Shown here in pieces: positions 1 to 5,706 of a DNA stretch of 9,133 nucleotides. The stretch lies in the NCBI GenBank assembly GCA_005884305.1, contig VAYL01000057.1:1-9133 (forward strand), given 5' to 3'. The notes below the pieces were generated by a model. That model saw only the letters and a program-made list of their open reading frames with translations, did no database searches and was not told the origin of the DNA. The stretch is from Actinomycetota bacterium (GTDB lineage: Bacteria > Actinomycetota > Thermoleophilia > Solirubrobacterales > 70-9). Numbering within the stretch: position 1 is the stretch's first letter; every line of letters starts with the position of its first letter. The translations under genes and the position numbers were made by a program.

Positions 1-288
1 GGGATCGAGGACCTGCTCGAGGTGCGGATGGACGGCGTCGTCGCCGAGCGCGAGCACATCAAGGGAAAGCCCGCGCCCGACACGTACCTCAAGGCCGCGG
101 AGATGCTGGGCGCCGTGCCCGCACAGGCCGCCGTGTTCGAGGACGCGCTGGCGGGAGTCGAATCGGGCCGGGCGGGCAACTTCGGCTGCGTGGTGGGCCT
201 CGATCGGGTCGGGCAGGCGGCCGCGCTGAAGGAGCACGGCGCGGACATCGTCGTCGAGGACCTCGCGGAGCTCCTCAAAACCCCATGA
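1..288 (+). CDS. HAD-family hydrolase, beta-phosphoglucomutase-like (3' end only)
   Basis: The reading frame is open from the first base and ends at TGA 286-288, giving the last 95 residues of a protein whose start lies outside the window. KGKPAPDTY (from about base 61) carries the HAD motif III lysine, and [15 protein letters not shown] (from about base 133) is motif IV with its acidic Mg-binding residues, followed by a typical C-terminal Rossmann strand and helix. This E-D-A-x-x-G-V arrangement is that of beta-phosphoglucomutase and related sugar-phosphate phosphatases. Known biology: beta-phosphoglucomutase turns the beta-glucose-1-phosphate released by GH65 phosphorylases into glucose-6-phosphate in the cytoplasm. 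The GH65 gene starts 46 bases downstream on the same strand, which supports that role. The cap domain and nucleophile motif are not visible, so a plain phosphatase cannot be excluded. Confidence 0.86.
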   Translation, partial: GIEDLLEVRMDGVVAEREHIKGKPAPDTYLKAAEMLGAVPAQAAVFEDALAGVESGRAGNFGCVVGLDRVGQAAALKEHGADIVVEDLAELLKTP

Positions 289-306
289 ACGACACCAGCC
301 AGTTTC

Positions 307-322
307 GGGGGCTAAAGCCCCC
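307..322 (+). repeat. Perfect GC hairpin between the HAD and GH65 genes
   Basis: GGGGGC (307-312) and GCCCCC (317-322) form a six-pair stem around the loop TAAA. An outer T-A pair inside that loop would make it seven pairs. It sits 18 bases after the HAD stop codon and 12 bases before the GH65 ATG. No T-tract follows, so it is not a classical intrinsic terminator. It could be an mRNA processing or stability hairpin, or one copy of a dispersed palindromic repeat. Confidence 0.55.
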
Positions 323-625
323 TCACCGGAACCCATGATCGTCCACCCCCTGTTCGAGCTCGAGCCCTGGGCGGTCAAGGAGACCCACCTGGACCTCGAG
401 CGGATCGCGCAGACGGAGTCCGTCTTCGCCCTGTCGAACGGGCACATCGGCCTGCGGGGGAATCTCGACGAGGGCGAGCCGAACGGGATCCCCGGCACCT
501 ACCTCAACGGGTTCCACGAGGTGCGCCCCCTCCCCTACGCCGAGGCCGGGTACGGCTACCCCGAGGCGGGGCAGACCCTGGTCAACGTCACCAACGGGAA
601 GATCATCCGCCTGCTCGTCGACGAC

Positions 626-632
626 GAGCGAG
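626..632 (+). other. First frame change in the GH65 gene (probable ~20-base deletion)
   Basis: The frame that reads R-L-L-V-D-D-E ends its homology at base 628. The frame that reads E-L-K-S-H-E-R begins at base 630. Relatives have roughly DDE-PFDVRYG-ELxSHER here, so about 20 bases appear to be missing. A loss of 20 bases (3n+2) gives exactly the frame change observed. The junction reads GAGCGAGC, a short tandem repeat compatible with slippage or microhomology deletion. The size is inferred from remembered homologues. Confidence 0.7.
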
Positions 633-1235
633 CTGAAGAGCCACGAGCGCGTGCTCGACCTCCGCGCCGGTGTGCTGCGCCGAAGCGCGGACTGGGTCTC
701 GCCCGCGGGCGCGCGGGTGCGCGTGAGGTCGACGCGCCTCGTGTCGTTGGTTCAGCGCGCTGTGGCCGCTATCGAGTACATCGTGGAGCCGGTCGACGGG
801 CCACTGCGCGTCGTGGTCCAGTCGGAGCTCGTCGCAACCGAGCCGCTTCCCGCCGAGGCCGAGTCGGACGACCCCCGCGCGGCGGCTGCGCTGCGCGAGC
901 CGCTCGAGCTTCAAACGTCGATCGCGCGCGGCCTCGGTGCGGTGCTCGTCCACAGGACGCGGGCGAGCGGCCTGCTGATGGCGGCCGGAATGGACCACGA
1001 GGTCGACGGCCCGCCCGGGACCGACACGACACCCGAGGCGATCGACGACGAGGCTCGGGTGACGGTGGCGGCGGACCTCCAACCCGGGCAGCACGTTCGC
1101 ATCGTCAAACACGTGGCCTACGGCTGGTCGAGCCAGCGCTCGCTGCCGGCCGTCCGCGACCAGGTTCGAGCGGCGTGTGCCGAGTCCGTCCATACGGGCT
1201 GGGACGGACTGGTCAAGGGCCAGCGCGAGTACCTG

Positions 1236-1243
1236 GACGATCG
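1236..1243 (+). other. Second frame change in the GH65 gene (probable ~26-base deletion)
   Basis: Homology in the second frame ends with R-E-Y-L-D-D (bases up to about 1239). It resumes in the third frame with I-D-G-D-T-E-L-Q from base 1240. Family members carry an F-W-x-x-A-D-V-x segment between these, part of the linker before the (alpha/alpha)6 barrel. Losing about 26 bases (3n+2) explains both the gap and the direction of the frame change. The two lesions together do not restore the frame. Confidence 0.7.
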
Positions 1244-2658
1244 ACGGCGACACCGAGCTCCAGCTTGCGGTCCGGTTCTCCATGTTCCACTGCCTGCAGT
1301 CCGCCGCCCGGGCCGAGAAGCGCGCGACCCCTGCAAAGGGACTCACCGGCCCGGGCTACGACGGTCACACCTTCTGGGACACGGACACGTTCGTCCTGCC
1401 CGTCCTCACGTATACGGCGCCGAACGCGGTCCGCGACGCCCTCGCGTGGCGCCACTCGATCCTCGACCTCGCGCGCGCCCGCGCGAAGGAGCTCGGCCTG
1501 CGCGGCGCCACCCTCCCCTGGCGGACGATCGCCGGGCAGGAGTGCTCCGCGTACTGGCCGGCGGGAACGGCGGCCTTCCACATCAACGCCGACGTCGCCG
1601 ACGCGGTCGCCCGCTACCAGGATGCGGTCGACGACCCGCACTTCGAGCGCTCGTGCGGCGTCGAGCTCCTGGTCGAGACCGCGCGCCTTTGGCGCTCCCT
1701 CGGCCACCACGACAAGAACGGGAACTTCCGGATCGACGGAGTCACCGGCCCGGACGAGTACACAGCGGTCGCCGATAACAACGTCTACACGAACCTCATG
1801 GCCCAGCGGAACCTGCGCGAGGCCGCCGACGCGGTCGTGGCTCACCCGGACGTCGCGGCCAAGCTCGGCGCCGACGTCGAGGAGGCCGCCTCCTGGCGCG
1901 ACGCCGCGGACGACATGGTGGCCCCGTACGACTCCGACCTCGGCGTCCACTGTCAGTCCGAGGGGTTCACCCGCCATGAGCGCTGGGACTTCGAGCACAC
2001 GCCGCCCGAGAGCTACCCACTCCTCCTCCACTACCCCTACTTCGACCTCTACCGCAAGCAGGTGGTCAAGCAGGCCGACCTCGTGCAGGCGATGCATCTG
2101 CGCGGGGACGCCTTCACCGACGACGAGAAGCTCCGTAACTTCGACTACTACGAGCAGATCACGGTCCGGGACTCATCGCTCTCGGCATGCACGCAGGCGG
2201 TGATGGCCGCCGAGGTCGGCCATATGGAGCTCGCCTTCGAGTACTTCGGCGAGGCGGCGCTGATCGACATCGACGACCTCCAGCACAACACGCGCGACGG
2301 CCTCCACATCGCCTCGCTGGCGGGGAGCTGGATCGCCGCCGTCAACGGCTTCGGCGGCATGCGCGACCACGACGGGCATCTCTCCTTCACCCCGCGACTC
2401 CCTGCGCAGCTCACGCGCCTCTCCTTCGGGCTCTCCTTTCAGGGCCGCTGCCTGCGCGTCGAGGTAACGCCGCGTCACGCCAGCTACAGCCTGACCAGAG
2501 GCGACCCGCTGGAGATCACCCACTACGGCGCGCGGCTCACGGTCTCCGGCGACAAACCGGCGAGGAAGTCCATTCCGCGACTCCCGGCGCGGGACGCGCC
2601 AATGCAGCCTCCAGGCTGCGAGCCAAGGCGCCCGAAGCTGCCGACGACCGAGAAGTAA
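1240..2658 (+). CDS. GH65 catalytic barrel and C-terminal fragment (frame-disconnected)
   Basis: This is the longest uninterrupted GH65 piece and holds the whole active site. FWDTDTF (1372-1392) is the sugar-binding signature at the start of the barrel. VTGPDEYT (1741-1764) contains the family's general acid Glu at 1756-1758. Allowing for the two gaps, that is about residue 490, which agrees with Glu487 as I recall it for Lactobacillus brevis maltose phosphorylase. VVKQADLV (2062-2085) has the conserved Lys-Gln of the sugar site. DGLHIASLAGSW (2296-2331) is the region that binds phosphate in this family and supports a phosphorylase rather than a hydrolase. The frame stays open upstream to GTG 1177, and ATG 1282 is the first internal methionine. 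Neither has a clear ribosome site, so independent expression is doubtful, and a barrel alone would lack its N-terminal beta-sandwich. Confidence 0.55.
   Translation: MDGDTELQLAVRFSMFHCLQSAARAEKRATPAKGLTGPGYDGHTFWDTDTFVLPVLTYTAPNAVRDALAWRHSILDLARARAKELGLRGATLPWRTIAGQECSAYWPAGTAAFHINADVADAVARYQDAVDDPHFERSCGVELLVETARLWRSLGHHDKNGNFRIDGVTGPDEYTAVADNNVYTNLMAQRNLREAADAVVAHPDVAAKLGADVEEAASWRDAADDMVAPYDSDLGVHCQSEGFTRHERWDFEHTPPESYPLLLHYPYFDLYRKQVVKQADLVQAMHLRGDAFTDDEKLRNFDYYEQITVRDSSLSACTQAVMAAEVGHMELAFEYFGEAALIDIDDLQHNTRDGLHIASLAGSWIAAVNGFGGMRDHDGHLSFTPRLPAQLTRLSFGLSFQGRCLRVEVTPRHASYSLTRGDPLEITHYGARLTVSGDKPARKSIPRLPARDAPMQPPGCEPRRPKLPTTEK
2604..2619 (+). repeat. Small inverted repeat in the GH65 3' end
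   Basis: GCAGCCT (2604-2610) and AGGCTGC (2613-2619) are exact reverse complements separated by CC. Outer arms GCGCC (2596-2600) and GGCGC (2627-2631) could extend the structure. It encodes the normal-looking tail residues M-Q-P-P-G-C-E-P, so it may be ordinary coding sequence that happens to fold. Confidence 0.3.
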
Positions 2659-2703
2659 GGGTGCGCGGCGCTCGCGGTCACCGTCGCGGCAGGCCTGCTC
2701 GTC

Positions 2704-3708
2704 GTGCCTGCCGCCTTCGCGCTCGGGCACTACACGCGCCACAACCTGGTGTCCGACCAGGCCGGCAAGGCCGATATCAGGGACAAGGACCTCGTCAACG
2801 CCTGGGGTCTGGCGTTCGGGCCGTCGACCCCGGCCTGGGTCGCCGACAACGGCACCGACGTCTCCACGCTTTACACCGGCGACGTGGCCGGCACCCCGGT
2901 CATGAAGTTCCCGCTCACGGTTTCGATCCCCGGGGGCGCGCCCACCGGCCAGGTCTTCAACGGCTCGAACGAGTTCGTCGTCCACGGCGGCGGCGCCTCG
3001 GGGCCGGCGAACTTCATCTTTTCGTCGGAGGCCGGAAAGATCACCGCCTGGAGTCAGGACGTCCCGCCGGCGACCAAGGCGCGGACGGTCGCCTCCGCGA
3101 AGGGCGCGATCTTCAAGGGCCTCGCGATCGCCAGAACCAAGCACGGACACCGGCTCTACGCGACCGACTTCCACCACAACCGCGTGGACGTCTGGGACGG
3201 GAAGTTCAACCGGGTCCGCCACCACGGCGCATTCCGGGACCGCAAGCTCCCGAACCGCTACGCGCCGTTCGGGATCGAGGCGGTCAGCGGCCACATCGTG
3301 GTCAGCTACGCGAAGCAGGACGCGGACGCCGAGGACGACGTCTCGGGCGCCCACCACGGCTTCGTCGACGTATTCGACAAGCGGGGGAACCTGCTGCGCC
3401 GGTTCGCCTCGCGCGGCCCGCTCAATTCCCCGTGGGGGATCGTGAAGGCGCCGAAGGGCTTCGGTCCCGCGAGCGGTGACCTGCTCATCGGCAACTTCGG
3501 CAACGGGCAGATCAACGCCTTCGACGCGAAGAGCGGCAAGTTCCTTGGCCCGCTCGAGAGCAAGATGGGCGCCAAGCTCAAGGTCGACGGCCTCTGGGCC
3601 CTGGAGTTCGGCAACGGCGTGATCGGCACGCCGCACACGCTGCTCTTCACGGCCGGCCCCGCCGACGAGGCGCACGGGCTCTTCGGGGATATCTCGACGG
3701 GCGGCTAG
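2704..3708 (+). CDS. TIGR03118-type secreted beta-propeller-like protein (N-terminus unclear)
   Basis: I recognise the TIGR03118 pattern: LVSDQAGKADIRDKDLVNAW near the start, then AWVADNGTDVSTLYTG, FNGSNEFVVHGG, and at the end VDGLWALEFGNG followed by a TPHTLLFTAGPADE-like segment. The family consists of exported, propeller-like proteins of unknown biochemical role, related in look to NHL/SMP-30 propellers. The 334 residues from GTG 2704 cover the whole domain. The signal peptide is odd. In-frame codons 2665-2703 encode A-A-L-A-V-T-V-A-A-G-L-L-V, a clear hydrophobic core that continues into V-P-A-A-F-A, yet no ATG, GTG or TTG precedes GTG 2704 in this frame after the GH65 stop TAA (2656-2658). 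Starting at 2704 would leave no signal sequence, and no good Shine-Dalgarno is present. A lost start codon or a frameshift near GTG 2661 is likely. Confidence 0.78.
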   Translation: MPAAFALGHYTRHNLVSDQAGKADIRDKDLVNAWGLAFGPSTPAWVADNGTDVSTLYTGDVAGTPVMKFPLTVSIPGGAPTGQVFNGSNEFVVHGGGASGPANFIFSSEAGKITAWSQDVPPATKARTVASAKGAIFKGLAIARTKHGHRLYATDFHHNRVDVWDGKFNRVRHHGAFRDRKLPNRYAPFGIEAVSGHIVVSYAKQDADAEDDVSGAHHGFVDVFDKRGNLLRRFASRGPLNSPWGIVKAPKGFGPASGDLLIGNFGNGQINAFDAKSGKFLGPLESKMGAKLKVDGLWALEFGNGVIGTPHTLLFTAGPADEAHGLFGDISTGG

Positions 3709-3714
3709 CCGCCC
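3699..3714. terminator. 16-base perfect palindrome at the convergent gene ends
   Basis: GGGCGGCTAGCCGCCC is identical to its reverse complement and forms a six-pair G/C stem with loop CTAG. The TAG stop of the + strand TIGR03118-type gene (3706-3708) lies in the loop. The - strand amidohydrolase gene stops at 3722, eight bases beyond the palindrome. The position fits a bidirectional hairpin terminator, although no T-tract follows on either strand. Confidence 0.45.
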
Positions 3715-3721
3715 CGGCTCC

Positions 3722-4546
3722 TCAGCGGCCGCGATCGATGTTAAAGACGCGGCGGGCGTTCTCCCCCAGGAATAGCCCCCGCGTCTCCTCATCGAGCCCG
3801 AGCGCGTCGAGATCGGCGAGCGCGGCGTCCGGCGGGATCATCGGGAAGTTCGACCCGAACATGACCTTGCGCCGGCCGCTCCGCGTCTGCATGTAGCGCA
3901 CGAGCTCCGGCGGGTACCGCTTGGAGGTGTAGGCGGAGGTGTCGATGTAGACGTTCTCGTGCTTGCGCGCGACCGCGACCATCTCCTCGGTCCATGGATA
4001 GCCGATGTGCCCGCCGACGATCACGAGCTCGGGAAAGTCCAGCGCGAGCTGGTCGATGTAGGGAATCGGCCTGCCGGTCTCCGAAGGGCGCGCCGGCCCG
4101 GTGTGCCCAACCTGGGTGCAGAACGGCACCCCTAGCTCGACGCAGGCGGCGAACAGCGGGTAGTAGCGGCGGTCGGTCGGCGGCGCCTCCCACAGCCAGG
4201 GGATGACGCGCAGGCCGATGAATCCGAGCTCGGTGACGCAGCGCCGCAGCTCGCGGACGGCTTCCATCGGCCGCGTGAGGTCCACGGCGGCGAGGCCGGC
4301 GAACCGGTCGGGATGCTCGGCGACCCACCCGGCGACGTCGTCGTTCGGGATCAGCGGCCCCTGCGGCCCGTGCCAGGCGCTCAGGATCCCGAAGGTGATT
4401 CCGGCCGCGTCCATCGCGGCGATCGTCGCGCCGATGGGGATCTCGTCCTCCGGGATCTGCTGCCCGGTCCAGCGGCGCAGCGACTCAAAGGCGGGCTGTC
4501 GCAGAAACCGCTGTGTCGGGTGCTGCATCCAGACGTCGATGGTCAT
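3722..4546 (-). CDS. Amidohydrolase-2 family protein (TIM-barrel), atypical metal site
   Basis: The 274-residue product has the layout of PF04909 amidohydrolases, a family that includes ACMSD-like decarboxylases and lactonases. Features are IDVWMQHPT at residues 3-11 (strand 1), QVGHTGPA at 145-152, IVGGHIGYPW at 176-185, NVYIDTSAY at 198-206 and MFGSNFP at 229-235, then LFLGENARRVF near the end. H148 and H180 keep the usual positions. The D-x-H-x-H motif of strand 1 reads D4-V-W6-M-Q8 instead, and the strand-8 Asp is N233. No signal peptide is present, so the protein is cytoplasmic. I chose ATG 4546 because homology begins at MTIDVW; the longer open frame to 4642 encodes unrelated sequence over the neighbour's upstream region. 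It converges on the TIGR03118-type gene and is divergent from the DivIVA-like gene. The substrate is unknown. Confidence 0.86.
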   Translation of the reverse strand: MTIDVWMQHPTQRFLRQPAFESLRRWTGQQIPEDEIPIGATIAAMDAAGITFGILSAWHGPQGPLIPNDDVAGWVAEHPDRFAGLAAVDLTRPMEAVRELRRCVTELGFIGLRVIPWLWEAPPTDRRYYPLFAACVELGVPFCTQVGHTGPARPSETGRPIPYIDQLALDFPELVIVGGHIGYPWTEEMVAVARKHENVYIDTSAYTSKRYPPELVRYMQTRSGRRKVMFGSNFPMIPPDAALADLDALGLDEETRGLFLGENARRVFNIDRGR

Positions 4547-4662
4547 TCGGCCATTCTGGCGGAGTTGATTACACGCCGAGGGCGCTCCTTCGCTACGGTG
4601 CGTGCATCGAGGCGAGGAGGCAGCGCCGACGCGGGACGTCACGCAACGGGATCCGCACGCGA

Positions 4663-5202
4663 GTGCCGGATCAGGAGGTCGCCGAGGTCCAAAACGCGCG
4701 TTTCTCGATCGCGCTGCGGGGCTATGACCGCGACGAGGTCGACCGGTACATGAGCCGCGTCAACCAGATGCTGGCCGAGCTCCAGATCACCGCCGCGCCG
4801 GAATCGGCGATCAAGTACGCGCTCGAGAAGGTCTCGCGGGACACCCGTTCCACCGTCGAGGAGGCTCAGCGGGAGGCCGAGGACATCACCCGGGACTCGC
4901 GCGCCAAGGCGCACGACCGGCTCGAGGAGGCGGCCAAGGAGGCCGAGCAGCTCCGCGAGGCCGCCGAGCGCGAGGCCAGGAAGCTACGCGAGGCCGCGGC
5001 CCGCGAGACACACGGGACTCGCGCGGCTGCCGAGACCCGCATCCGCGAGCTCGAAGCGGAGGTGCAGGCCATGGCGGAGCAGCGTGACCGCGCGGTCAAG
5101 GAGCTGGAGGAACTGGCGCGCAGCGTGGCCGAGCTCGTCAATGCGCAAGGGCGCGACGGCTCCGCCTCCCCCGAGCCGGCAAAGGCCGACGTAGCCGGCT
5201 GA
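4663..5202 (+). CDS. Short DivIVA-domain coiled-coil protein
   Basis: The N-terminus NARFSIALRGYDRDEVDRYM (residues 11-30) is the DivIVA membrane-association domain signature, with the G-Y-D-R-D-E-V-D core. It is followed by a charged linker and a long Ala/Glu/Arg-rich coiled coil (about residues 55-160) with an 11-residue repeat (LREAAEREARK, then LREAAARETHG). The Pro-rich tail is acidic. At 179 residues it is shorter than Wag31/DivIVA scaffold proteins. The family binds curved membrane at poles or septa, and small members are often of unknown role. GTG 4663 is the only start codon just ahead of the domain. Oddly, the best Shine-Dalgarno matches (AGGAGG at 4615-4620 and 4673-4678) are badly spaced for it, so the start is uncertain. 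The gene is divergent from the amidohydrolase and convergent with the NTF2-like gene. Confidence 0.85.
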   Translation: MPDQEVAEVQNARFSIALRGYDRDEVDRYMSRVNQMLAELQITAAPESAIKYALEKVSRDTRSTVEEAQREAEDITRDSRAKAHDRLEEAAKEAEQLREAAEREARKLREAAARETHGTRAAAETRIRELEAEVQAMAEQRDRAVKELEELARSVAELVNAQGRDGSASPEPAKADVAG

Positions 5203-5253
5203 GGGCTCTCCCGCAGGCACGTTCGAACCTTCGGCGACATGGCCCGGTCAAGT

Positions 5254-5284
5254 CAATCTGCATCCGGAAACCGGATGCGGATTG
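5254..5284. terminator. 14-bp hairpin between convergent genes
   Basis: CAATCTGCATCCGG (5254-5267) pairs with CCGGATGCGGATTG (5271-5284) around the loop AAA, with one T-G wobble at 5259/5279 and thirteen Watson-Crick pairs. It lies 52 bases after the DivIVA-like stop and 29 bases beyond the NTF2-like stop, so both convergent transcripts run into it. No T-tract follows on either strand. A bidirectional transcription barrier or 3'-end stabilising structure is the likely role; a dispersed REP-like element is the alternative. Confidence 0.6.
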
Positions 5285-5312
5285 CCGTGACCCGGGTGTA
5301 GGCGGCGGCGCG

Positions 5313-5705
5313 TCAACCGATACCGGCGGCCTGTAGCGCTTCCTCCTCGGTCGCGCAGTTGCGCCACCACACGCATTTGCCGTCGCGCCATCTGAGCGGC
5401 TGCCAGATCGGGTCGATCAGCGGCGTGGCGCTCCCGGCACCGTGCCCCCATCCACGGAGGTGGCCGAGCGTCACGTCGCCGAGGTCGCGCAGCTCGTCGA
5501 TCTCGATCGTGTAGTCGGGAAACGCGCCGAGAAACGCATCCCACCACCGCCGGAGCCCCTCGTGACCGTGGAATGCGCCCTCCATGGCAACGAGGCGTGA
5601 CTCGACGTCGATCTTCTCGTCGGTCAGCGCGACAAAGGCAGCCCAGTCGCGGCGGTTGAAGGCGTCGGCCATCGCGCGGGTCAGGTCGACGTTCTCCTGG
5701 GACAT
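5313..5705 (-). CDS. NTF2/SnoaL-like family protein
   Basis: The 130-residue product starts SQENVDLTRAMADAFNRRDW, the usual first helices of small NTF2-like proteins in actinobacteria. It continues with the cone-fold pattern: FHGHEGLRRWWDAFLGAFPD (residues 45-64), TIEIDELRDLGD, then a strand rich in W and R (PIWQPLRWRDGKCVWWRN). It ends EEALQAAGIG, a typical C-terminal helix. The fold hosts isomerases, cyclases, dehydratases and many non-enzymatic proteins, so no reaction can be assigned. ATG 5703-5705 lies one base after the TGA of the upstream GST-like gene (TGA-G-ATG) and has no strong Shine-Dalgarno of its own, so translation is probably coupled. No signal peptide or membrane segment is present. 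Confidence 0.87.
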   Translation of the reverse strand: MSQENVDLTRAMADAFNRRDWAAFVALTDEKIDVESRLVAMEGAFHGHEGLRRWWDAFLGAFPDYTIEIDELRDLGDVTLGHLRGWGHGAGSATPLIDPIWQPLRWRDGKCVWWRNCATEEEALQAAGIG

Positions 5706-5706
5706 C

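Larger units (their letters stand above)
335..2658 (+). pseudogene. Glycoside hydrolase family 65 disaccharide phosphorylase, split over three frames
   Basis: The product would be a cytoplasmic phosphorylase of the maltose/trehalose/kojibiose phosphorylase family. Bases 335-628 encode the N-terminus (about 98 residues) with the family segments ALSNGHIGLRGNLDEGEP and GKIIRLLVDDE. Bases 630-1238 continue it in the next frame (about 203 residues: ELKSHERVLDLRAGVLRR onwards). Bases 1240-2658 hold the catalytic and C-terminal domains in the third frame (472 residues). The three pieces total about 773 residues, close to the usual 780-790. Compared with my memory of relatives, the junctions lack about seven residues (PFDVRYG-like) and about nine (FW-x-RADVE-like), so each fits a small deletion. 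ATG 335 matches the family N-terminus, but only a weak ribosome site precedes it. No full-length protein can be made from this sequence. Substrate specificity cannot be assigned. Confidence 0.87.

Noticed and set aside
335..2203. A single 622-codon + frame starting at the GH65 ATG.
   Set aside because: After base 628 the frame gives only Arg/Thr/Ser/Pro-rich out-of-frame sequence. GH65 homology moves to other frames, so this is a chimera produced by the deletion.
2173..3792. A 539-codon - strand open frame opposite the GH65 end and the TIGR03118-type gene.
   Set aside because: It is a GC-rich antisense shadow without recognisable motifs; the + strand frames carry clear family signatures.
4565..4599. 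TTGATT with TACGGT as a promoter for the DivIVA-like gene.
   Set aside because: The spacing is 23 bases, too long for a standard sigma-70 promoter, and the alternative TTACAC gives only weak agreement.
4547..4642. An N-terminal extension of 32 residues for the amidohydrolase (start at 4642).
   Set aside because: The extra residues are unlike the family and run over the control region of the divergent gene. Homology begins at MTIDVW (ATG 4546).
5219..5230. GTTCGAAC as a possible SOS (LexA) box or tRNA T-loop.
   Set aside because: The actinobacterial SOS box needs CGAAC and GTTCG separated by about four bases; here they overlap. No cloverleaf can be drawn around it for a tRNA.
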